Shown piece by piece: positions 48,501 to 60,500 of a stretch of 64,000 nt of DNA. The notes below the pieces were generated by a model. The model saw only the letters and a program-made list of their open reading frames with translations. It had not been told where the DNA came from and did no database searches. The stretch covers positions 4,534,672-4,598,671 of the forward strand of contig NC_065405.1 of assembly GCF_024362695.1 (NCBI RefSeq). Direction: 5' to 3'. How positions within the stretch are numbered: the first letter of the stretch is position 1; every line of letters starts with the position of its first letter. A program made the position numbers and the translations under genes. The stretch is from Pectinophora gossypiella. Lineage: Eukaryota; Arthropoda; Insecta; Lepidoptera; Gelechiidae.

Positions 48501-51500
48501 TTATGCAAATGTTTGTGACGATTTCTAATACATAATTAAGTATCATGTATTTATTTATTTATTTGGTCAACCAACGGCAAGTACACTGATACATGGTTAC
48601 AGTTTGCAGTTAATACATATAAAAAACTAAGCGCCTCGCCACTTACAGGTGGACACAACATGCACTAATACTTTAGGTACTTAATTACAAAAATTAAATT
48701 AGAGCTAGAAAAAGTAACAACTTCAATGATTAAAAAGTATCTGTTATAGATAAAACAGTCTTTTTGATTCGAGGAACAGATGTAAAGAAGATATCTATTT
48801 TATCTGCATATGTATGTGGAATAGTGAACTGTTCTTGCACTTGTTTCTACACAAAACGGAGTCTAAAGATAGTCCGAAGAAAATATAGTCCGCGCCGCGA
48901 AAAAAGTCAACGGATGACAATGGAACTAATTGATATGTCATTAAAATTCTATGCAGAATCTGCAATACTAGCGCGAAGGGACTTCTTCCGTGGCGATCTG
49001 TTTTAAACCTGGTTTTAGTCTTCGTTTTGGAATAAGGCGGTGTGATATTAAATAAAGTTAGGTGTAGGTGACATCGTAACAAATACTGAGGGGGATGATT
49101 CAGAGCATGATTCTAAGTTTGAAAATTCACGAAATTTTTAGTGTCTTTTTAATTATTTTTAGTTCGGTACTGTTGCGACGGAAAATCCCACTTGATATTA
49201 ATTCAGAATATTGAGCTGAATCATCCCCCTCAGTATTCGTTACGAAGTCACTAACACCTCGTACAAACATTATTTACAACCGTTAGGCAGTTTACGGTAA
49301 ATAACAATTAAAAACCATACTGTTAATTTCAACGCATAAAAATATGAACATGAATATTATCCAGCCGTTGTGTTTACATTTTTATGGAAATTAACTATAC
49401 TTGTCTGTCCTGTGATAACCTTTGTATACCTGAGGAATCATATAATATTAAAGCTACAATATACTGTTCGTATTGGGATTTGTAAATAATATTTTATGAC
49501 ACTTGAAAACAGTATTTATGAGAAGATACAAAAACGTTAAAATTCATCAACATATTTTTTTCACTTGGACTTTGGATCGCTCATTGTTACTTAATTCATA
49601 ATTCAAATTCAATTCAATATATTAATTCAAAAATAAGTTAAAACCTTCGACCGCATCTTCACTTGCCATCAGGTGATATTGTGATTAAATACTTGCCTAT
49701 CATGCTTAGAAAACGTTTTTAGAGAGAGTTTTTTATGGCTGATTTATGGTAGCGGTTGTCTTCAAGAAATCGCTTCAGAGCTATAAGTCCACCCAAGTAT
49801 ACTGTTACTAAATGTTTTACAAAATGTTTGTATGTTATGTGGAGGGAGCAAGAGAAGTGTGTCAGGATCGAAGCAAATGGAATTCCATAGTTTCTGTATG
49901 TGTGTATCTATGTATGCAATAAATTATATTTGATTGATTGAGTGCAACAGAAATAAGTCGAGCAGGAAATGGAATTTCTAGATTAGCGTTTTATCACTAT
50001 TCTTTGACGCTGTGAAAAATACCCTATTTCTTTGTAATGTTTCAGGTGACGTTCAACAAGCGCAAATTCGGTGTGATGAAGAAGGCGTATGAGCTGAGCG
50101 TGCTCTGTGACTGCGAGATCGCACTCATCATCTTTAGCTCCAACAACAAACTGTACCAGTATGCTAGCACGGATATGGACAAGGTACGCCATCTATTATT
50201 ACTACATAATGCTGCTTTTCCTCCATGGTCTCGTGGTTAGAACGTCAACCCGTCAACCCGATGGAGACATAGTCGAAATCACTTTGTGAGACTACCCTTT
50301 GTTTGGTTGCAACTTAGAAACACCTGATTTTTCGAAAACGTAAGACGATTTCGTGCTTTGGATTACCTAAATCGTTTATCTCGGTCGGTAATGAGGGACG
50401 ACAAATCTTCAAAAAAAAAATAACATACTAATAATAGTTTCAGCTCACGCCGTCGGGCGCTAGTGTCGATTCCATATTACACCAAACGATAGTACGGAGA
50501 ATCTAGGCTACCATACCACATATACATTTATATGGGTCGTCCTTCTTTTTCATTGACTAAGACATTTTCTCAATTTATCGGATTTAACATTTTTAAAATT
50601 ATAACGCCAATAAATATTTTAAAACATCATATAAAGATGAGTCTGTAGAGGACTATTTAGTGGTTCTCTTTATCTTGGTAACATACTTTTCTTTGCATTC
50701 AAAAAAATATTGTGAGAGCATTTCAATTTACCACTCTGTCACAGAATTTTGTGAAAAACAATCAAGCTACGTTAATCACTAATTGAGGAACCGATTAGTA
50801 TTTTGCTAGTATTTTGAGTATAATAAGATAACTATATTATTTTTGGACAATGGAAACATTAAATAAAATTCTAAAACATATAACTTATCAGAACGAAGGA
50901 CAGATCATTGTCGATAAAAAAGAAGAACGACCCATATTTATTTCATGATTTCAGCGAATGAGACAGTCTGCGATTGTCCGAATAAAATTGTTCAGGCGCT
51001 ACTGATTTTTCTTATATTCAAATTCATTGCCAAAAATATATTTATGCAGTTAATAACATAGTATATTACCGGAAAGTCGTGAAATGCAATAATATATAAT
51101 AATTCTTTATTGCACTCTGCACAAAAATTTGTTCCACAAATAAAGACCGAAAAATCCGTTAAAATAAATAATATACACATAATATTCGATTGTGCATGCA
51201 TTATTACACTTTATATCATTCTCCTTGCATTAAAACTATAACCGTTTTACACTTACCATAAAGCTCATTTTAATCGGTCGTAAAATCTTATATATAAACG
51301 TAATTAATTACCACTGAATCGCTTATTCGTGATTATGAGACGTAATAAGTTTTATATACTAAAAATCAATGTTTAAAGCGGTCACTGGCGTAAAAGAATT
51401 TGCATATCTTTTACTTACACTGAAACCGGAAGACTTTATGAATAAAAAACATCTACTTACACAGAAATTACTTTGATTTAGACAGAAACAACACTCTAAA

Positions 51501-54500
51501 CTTTACCTTGAAGCATTCGTTTTAGCATCTTTTGAAATACTTAGTAATTTTCTTCGCCGCATTTTCTTGTTTGCTCACTATTTTGATATCAAATGTTCAA
51601 ATGCAGTAGGGCATTGAAAACAAAAAGTCACTTTCATTAGCACTTCTTCTATGGTGTGGGTTGTGAGGTGGATTACCAATCCAATCAACCCTGGTATGAT
51701 GGTTACTATTAAATAATAATAAGCACTAGTTATTTATTTAAATTGTCACAAATAATTTTACCAAATGCGCTCCAACACATCACACGTGCTGACACGGCGG
51801 GTGAACCTACAGAGAGAGAAAATAATCAGAAAAGAATGAATGAGTGAATGGATACTATACATTTTAGTCGAGCTTATTTAGATTTTGAAACCTGTATTAA
51901 GTTTAGATGTTTTGATTCGCCTTAATAGACCATTTCTTAATAAACTGATGATGCTTATAATACTCGTACCATAAATGGCTTATATTTTAACGGCACAAGG
52001 CTCATCATATCCATCTTAGGACTTCGTACAGTCATGAGCAATATAATGTACCCACTTTAGGACTCTGTCGCACTAATATAATATTTGACATTTAGCGAGA
52101 CTTACAGTTCAATTTGACAAAAAAGTTAATGTGACATGGTACCAAATTGTATACATATTAATGCTCGTGACCGTACACATACACACTTGTGGCTCTACTT
52201 GCCAGGGTGTGAGTTTATGAATGTATGTATTACGGAAAATACTACTGGATCTGAAGAAATATTAAGCATACTCCGCCAGTTTATACGCCACTGAACAAAA
52301 TTCTCACAAAGTTCACAGCGTGGGTCGAACTACCAAATATTTGTTTGTCCTCACGTAACATAAGGTCAAGCTCACTCACATACCGTTGCTGAGTTAGCTG
52401 ACGTATCTGAAATTTTTAGCGAATCAGTTTTGCACCTTATGCTACTATCAATAAGACACAAATCGTTTTAGCAATGAAAATGCAGATACGTCAGTTTGCA
52501 AAGTCAGTCACGAACATAAGTACTTATTGACTGAACGATTTCACAATTGTGGATTGTGGAGCGTAGGTTTGAGTTCACCTTTTATGAAGGTATACTCCTT
52601 AATTAGATACGCTGTTATGGACTCGCTACCGTTTTTTGTTGCATTAATTACATTTTGACAGTCCGCGATATACATTTTTAAAACGCACATAGTACTATTT
52701 GCTTTTTAAAAAGCAACTACAATAGTTCCATTTTTAAGTAAAACATACTAACTTGCAGCCGCAGCACTTGGTATTCAAGTCCTGAGATGGATATGATGAG
52801 CAGTGTAGATAGTCCGTTATGATTGGTTATCATTTGTCTGGGTCAAAGTTAAATTATAAAATGCTAATTCTGAAATAGAAGCCAGTCTAAGATGATCAAA
52901 AATCATATCATAGGAACAATGTGTAAGTAATCTTCCACGTTTGACCGCTATTGCAGAATTTCTATAGTAACATATTCCACATCAATGAGAATTTCCATAC
53001 AAATTTCATTAAAAAGTATTAAAAAATATTTTAATTTGTCAAGTAGCCTTTATGAGATAGGAAATAAGGAATGCCTTACACGCAAAAAATATTAAACAAA
53101 AATGCATAAAGAGAGAACGTTATGTTTATGAATGAATACAATTAGTTACGTATAACTTACCTTAAGAGCTCCTATGTTTGTAAACATCAGTTGCATACTT
53201 TGTTGACATCAAAGCCGTAGGTCGCTAGTCCATTAGCGATATAAATAGCACGTAATAACTAGCTGTTGTTGATAAAAGTACTTATACTAACGCAGTGATT
53301 TCCAAAGTGAGTTCCACTGAACCTAGGTCTTCCAGGGCACTAGGAAATTATGGTCTGTCAGATGTAATACTGAACAAAAAAGTAATTATCGATAAAGCAG
53401 TGACACAATTTTAGTCATTACATCAAAATGTTGAAGCTTTTCAGACATTATGTTATCATTTAAAAATTCAAGTGAGAAGTATTTGATGTGTGTTCCGTGA
53501 TCATAAAATTATGTGCAGACAGAAGTTTTGCCAATGCTAAAGACATCCATAATTGCTTTTCCATCTCCATAAATGAGGATTTTAATCAAAATGAAAAACC
53601 AACAGCTACTTTAAACATTATAGTACATACAAAAATATATAGGATACAGAAGAGCCAATTATAGGTTTCCACAAATAGACGTAGTATAAGTCGGTTTGAC
53701 AGCAATAATTGTACAATACTGTACTAAAAACAAATAAAGTAAACAGGCGTAAACACTAAACTTAATAATTACAAATAGATGAACAAGCCACTAACCCGAT
53801 ACGGAATAAAACTTACAAAACATAATAATAAGGCTATGGAAAAATAAAACTAAAGAAAAGAAAAATGCCTACAATAAAAACAAAACCACTAAGATTAAAC
53901 GTTATGACGTCCCCAACCAATACATTTCCGGTAATTTACGCTTTATTTTTTATGAACTACTAGCGACCAGGCCCAGCATCGCTCGGGTGCAATGCTGAGG
54001 AAAAAATGAAATTATTTACGACCTCATTTAAAGACCTCAAAAATAACAATATTTTTCCACTATTTGATGGCTGTTATTATACATATAAACCTTCCTCTTG
54101 AATCACTCTATCTACTAAAACAAACCGCATCAAAATCCATTGCGTAGTTTTAAAGATTTAAGCGTACATAGGGATATCATCATCATCAGCCGTACGACGC
54201 CCACTGCTGGGCATAGACCTCCCCCACTGCTGGGCATAGGGATCTCCACGACGGGATAGGGATATAGGGACAGAAAAAGCGACTTTGTTTTATACTATGT
54301 AGTGATTTAATAAGTAAATAGGTAAATGAAACTATTTTTTTTGCAGGTTCTCCTTAAATACACGGAATACAACGAGCCGCACGAATCCCTGACGAACCGC
54401 AACATCATCGAGGTACATTAAGTACGGCGTCATCTGTGTGCCAGTGATCGCAATGCAGTGTCCATGCAATTTGACTGATCCCATTAACCGCGTGCTTACT

Positions 54501-57500
54501 ACTCACACAAACCCTAATGCATTATATCTGTTACTAAAAACGATCCAGCTATCCCCAAAGCCAAACACTATCTGGACGTACTCAAGAATAATCTAAAGAG
54601 TAACCGTAGTACACCCAAGTAACCAACAATTTAGATGTAGCAAGAATAGATATACACAAGCAAGCATGCCAGTATATATCCTGTTAGAAAAAAGAACTAC
54701 AAAACACCAGACACCCAGATTTTATACTAACAGTTTATGAGACACCCCAAATATTTATGTTATTTTTCCTTGTACAGCATGGGTTTTTATAAATATTTTT
54801 GTGTTATTTGAATTAACCGCGCCTACCTGATGTGATACAAGGGTAAAGTCAGTTGCATCATTGCATTCGACACAACACACATATGTACGCTAAAAAGTTT
54901 CACGTACAATTATGTAGTTATAGAACGATTGTAGTGTTAAAAGCACTTATTATTTGGACCCTCCACTACATACTCTTTGCAAACAAGTCATAAACAGAAC
55001 AAAAACTAGACGTAACTCTTGTTGTAGACGTTGCTGCTAATTGTGTGTACAGAGGGTGTTCTAATATTTAACTCGATTTAAAAATAATGCATGCAGTTAT
55101 TAAAAAAAAACAATTATTTAGAATTTTGGCTCGTCAAGCCACCTGAGCTCGTTTCGCTGACACTTACAGGCCCTAACGAAGAAAGAGCATAAGAACGGAG
55201 TGATGTCACCCGACAGCCCTGAAGCGGAACCGGAATACAGCCTGACCCCACGGACCGAAGCCAAGTACTCGAAGATCGACGAAGAATTCCAAATGATGAT
55301 GCAAAGGAACCAGTTGAACGGAAGCAGGGTCGGAGTTGGCGTGACTGGAAGTAACTACAATCTACCTGTGAGCGTCCCAGTGGGCAGTTACGACCAATCC
55401 CTGCTGCAAGCTAGTCCTCAAATGCATACTTCTATCAGTCCACGGCCCTCGTCTTCGGAAACCGATTCAGGTGTGTATTCATTTTTTTCGCTAGTATTGG
55501 TTTGAACAGGACAAGAACTTGAAGTGCCTGCCCATCGAAGCACTCAAACGAAATTCAGGATTCGTTTCGTTCATATCCCTCTTGAGATGGTTTCAAATAT
55601 TTGCTCTTCAAATTCCAGTGTACCCTAGCGGCGGAATGCTTGAGATGTCGAACGGATACCCGGGATCTGGGTCCCCCTTGGGCGCGGGGTGTACCCCATC
55701 CCCCTCGCCGGGACCCGCGCCCTCTCCCCACCGACATTCGCACAAGCCTCACCACGCACCGCCGCCGCATCACTCGCCTCGACACAACAACCTACGCGTC
55801 GTCATACCCAGCTCCATGCCACCACCGCAGGATGACATATCATATACTGGAGAGGTGAGGAGAAATAATTTTGGAAATTTGAAAAAGTCTAAAAAAGACA
55901 AGATTTATATCGAAAAGGCAAAATAAATATTACTAATTACATTTAATTAAAATCAAGATTCACCAAAAAATTCAAGAATTCCGTTTGTCCTCATTTATAC
56001 ACTTTCAGTTGGGTAATCTTCTTGTCCAACTATTCCAGACACCACTAAGCTACTCAGGACTTGGCAACTTCGGACCGCAGGACTTCAGCATGAGCTCGGA
56101 CATGGGAATCGGACTATCTTGGGGCGCCCACCAACTGCAGACGTTACAGCACAACAGGTACATGTCTGTGATCACTTTTAATATTCTATTTTAAAAAAAT
56201 ACGCTCCGCCGCGACAATGTATCACTGCCGTGACCAGGATTCGAACCTGGGTTACTACGGCCACAACGTAGGGTCCTAACCACTAGACGATCACGGCTGT
56301 CGGAGCTGCGACTGTAGCAGCGAAATTCACTATCTCATTTTGACGGGTTGCATAACCGTTTCAAGTGACCGGTTGCGTTGCACAATTCGATTGTTACTTG
56401 GTCAAGTTCATTGATAAGTTAACTAGACAAGACACATTAAATGTAAACCAGCAAAAATATGAATGAATTGTAATTATAACCTTTGGACTTTAAACCAATT
56501 ATGTTTCTTGCTAGTTTGATATAAAAATGGGACCATAAACAAAAACGACGAGTAAACTACAACTACCTACGTTTTTTGACACGCAATAAACTGCTAAAAA
56601 GAAATAGGAACCTACAGAAAAGGGCTCAAATATTTAACTTTTTCAACCGTTGGAAGATTTAAAACCGTACCGAGCCGTGGTAGCCCAGTTGGTAAAACGC
56701 TTGCCTTGCACTTTGAGGTCGCAGATCTCAAACCAATGATTGTCGAATTTGTTTTCGAATTTCATGTTTGGATCATAAATGATTATCACGTGCTCAGCGG
56801 TGAAAGAAAACATCTTAAGGAAACATCTTCAACCCACATTCCCGAAAAATGCATTTTTGGAGGTATGTGACCTAACCTGTATTGGGATTCTCTTCGCGGG
56901 TTGGAAGGTCACACAGACAGTCGCTTCTGTAAAAAACCGGACCTGTCAAATGTTAAAGTTCGGTAAACGGACCCAGTAAAAACGGAATAATACTAGGGGG
57001 ATGAACCGTTGGAAGATTTCTAAACCAGATTTGCGTTTACTCAGTACCAGTTGATCTCAAGGACCCAAAGCAACTGGAAAGACTAAAGTCGAGAGGCTCA
57101 GCATGACCAACCAAATAATTGTCCTGTTCCGCACGATTGCTCAAATCGATTAAAAAACCCAACAAAAACATCTATCTTAGAGGTACAAAGGCTTACAGTG
57201 TTTAGCTATGACAATAAACCTTACTTTACGAGCTTCCTTGAAATTGTTTGTAGATAGAGGTATTATCGTTTATAATTTACCAATTTTTAACCTATTTCTT
57301 ATATATTTTAGGGTAACAAAGAACAATATTTGTTTACGTTCACATATGTTGTATTTCAATATTGCTGATGAATTTCTGCTGTATGGAAGTAATAAAGGTC
57401 TATATTTTTTCTGAGTTCCATAATATTCATGCACATTAATTTATTCAGCTGACCTCTACCTACCTACAACATTCTTATGTCGCATTTTCCGGATGTCGCT

Positions 57501-60500
57501 TGTCGTACCTAATATTGTTTCTCTTAAATAAATTATTTATCACTTCCATTTGAAGTACGTTAGCATTATCAAGTAGATACTTGTTAATTAAATGATATGT
57601 ATTGTCTGTATCAATATAATACCATCTCTTTATAGTGATTGTTAAATTTTGATATGTCTTGAATTCCTGACAGATGTTTTCAATTAATTTTTTGATAACA
57701 AAAAATGCTCCGCCGCGACAGTTTATCACTGCCGTGACCAGGATTCGAACCTGGGTTACTACGGCCACAACGTAGGGTCCTAACCACTAGACGATCACGG
57801 CTGTCGGAGCTGTGATTGCCGATCTGAATTCAGTGGTCAGTATTGACAGCTAAACTGCACTACCCACTTTCACTTTTGATACAATTTCGATTAATTGCTC
57901 TTGAAACCCAACCTCAACCCAACTCAAGTAGTGAAGCAAGAAGTTCTTAGTGGTTTGCAGAGATGGCGTTAGCAAAATGGATAATTTTAAAATTTAAATA
58001 TTGATTTGTCCAGAGCTCAAGTTTCTTTTATCTGCGGTCTTTTGCTTGGCTTTCTAGCGAAATTTTCTTCGTTAATATTTATCTCTTTTAAATTCTTAAC
58101 ATGTTTCTTGAAATACTTATCTATCTACTCAGCCTGTATCCACCCATTGCTGAGTAAAGGCCTCCTCTCTTTCACGCCATCCTTTCCGGGTAAGTCTCAT
58201 CCATTGCTTTCCGGCATACCTCACAATGTCAACCGACCACCGGGCTGGTGGTCTGCCTCGATATCGCATACCATCCCTAAACTCCTATATTACTTCTTTA
58301 TTCTGTTATTTCAATGAAGTTTCTTTTCCATTAACTCCGTTCATATTCAGTAGAAAAAAATAGTGTTTTTAAAATAAATCTTTTGCTATAAAATGTTTTA
58401 TAATACTTTCGAAATCATCTTAAAAACCATCAAGAATAAAATCACTCCGCCATGACAGTGTATGTCAGTGTGTGTATGGCGTCTCATGTTTAACAGATGG
58501 TATTTCAATAACATCGGTCGATACAGAATATTGTTCTGGAGATTTTGATGAGATACCAAACGGAACTCCGTTTGTAAATGGAATCGCATTGTTGAATCTC
58601 TTGAAAATAGATTATGTTATCAAGTTTTAGTCAAATACAATTGCAATATTTATCATTTTAAGTATGTTTCGTAGGTATGTCTTTTCCGATAACGAAAAAT
58701 CTAACAAAATAAAAACTAAAGGGGTGTTTTTTATGGACAAAGGGCGTAGTTCCATCCGGAACACTGAGTATATCCATACTAAGTCATAATAAAAGAAAAA
58801 AAAGAAATAAATTATTTAGTGTAAAAAGACAAACAACAAAACATACACAAATAATCTGTATATAAAGAATAATATAAAAAAAACCTTAATATTATACGTT
58901 TAATATCTCTCTCGTCACGTAGGTCAGCTGGAAGAAATCTCTTTGTTTAGAGATTAGCATACCTGTATTATCTGTTTTCTTTGTATGTTCCTTGTATCTG
59001 TATTATTGTGTACAAATAAATAAATTAAAAAAATACAAAAGAGAACTATTAAAATACATTAGCAGTTCAACAGCTACTGATAAGAACGAGACGTAAGCGA
59101 TAATTATCTGCGTCGACGCAGCCATGCGTGACAGCCATTGGCGGTGAAAGTGTTACGATCATACCACTCCGGTTCCAACCATGTACTTCACTCACAAACC
59201 CCCTCTATCGCCCAGTTTAATAGTAACCGGGGGAGGCAGGGTAACCCAATACTTTTGGTCACTGAAGGTAACTGCGAATGCATTGGTGAATTTTGTAGCA
59301 AAGTGTAACAGCTCCGGCAGCCGTGATCGTCTAGTGGTTAGGACCCTACGTTGTGGCCGTAGTAACCCAGGTTCGAATCCTGGTCACGGCAGTGATACAC
59401 TGTCGCGGCGGAGCTATTTTTTATTTATATTTTTTTAAGTAACATAAGGATAGGAAAGAATCTAACAGAATCAGTAAGACTTTGTCTTGCAGTGTTATAT
59501 AATAATTATGCTTATAACAACACATTGAAATATAAAAAAAAACCTATTGTATAAAAGACCTATTATATTACTAAGAGTATTAGAATAAACATTATTAGTA
59601 TTAGAACAAAGAATAATACTATTTATAGAACGGTAACTCTCCGCTCTGCACCAATTCGTATTGCGCTGATTTTTGTATGGAGTGTCTGATTTGTGGTCAC
59701 TGATGTGTCGTTCCCGAAAACTTTCCCAGAGTGAGGATGTTCCCATTGGAAAAACTCTTTTACAGTAAAGACACTGACTGCGTTTCTTTTTCAAGTTGGT
59801 TTTCTTGTACTCTGGTCTGATCTGCCTAAATGTTGGGCAATAAAGGTCTTTTTACATAACTTTTGCACTTTTTTACTCCCGGGAACGTTATACGGGACGA
59901 AATATTCTCGGAAACGATACATCACTGGTTGTGGCATGGTATAAGAAAGCCGGGTATGCTCAAAAATGACAGCTAACATTTCAAGGTTAGCCGAGCTGAC
60001 GTCATCCCATCCTGCGTTGCCATTTCGATCCCTAGTTTGGTTAGGACATTACAGGCTGATCACTCCATTGTCCGAAAGTCAGATGATCTTGCTTCCGAAG
60101 GCACGGTAAGCCGTTGGTATCGGTTACTACTTACTAATGTAAGTAGGCCAGGCCTTTGCTGGTACCGGAGTTACTGAGCTTGGTAATCCATCTCACAACC
60201 CATACGATAGAAGAAGACCTATATTCTTCACATACTGAAGTCTTTCTCCATTCAGCAGTAGCAGCCTACCAGTGCTCGGCGGGGGTGGGACGCCGCCGCC
60301 GACCGCGTCGTCGCCTAGCAACGTAAAGATCAAAGCCGAGCCCGTGTCGCCTCCACGTGCGCCTGATCATCTCCACCGCGCCCCGCCCCAGCCCGCGCCG
60401 CAGCCGGCCCACCTATCTGGAGTTATCGATGGTAAGCTCATCCCCGTAAAAAGAGAAAAAGAGATCGACTGAACGGGCGATACTCTGAACCGGCGTGCGT

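Noticed and set aside
55519..55926. 135-residue frame as a separate gene or longer exon 5
   Set aside because: Its C-terminal part is Mef2 exon 5 in frame. The N-terminal part is the 148-nt intron's pyrimidine tract, and the end runs into the next intron past a good donor.
58006..58317. 103-residue + strand frame with hydrophobic stretches
   Set aside because: It contains the inverted 3' region of an RTE-like LINE, and the hydrophobic residues come from T-rich DNA.
59495..59979. Short - strand frames with Cys pairs in intron 6
   Set aside because: CLYC looks finger-like, but there are no further ligands in the right spacing and no start or splice context. Possibly a repeat remnant; not enough to call.
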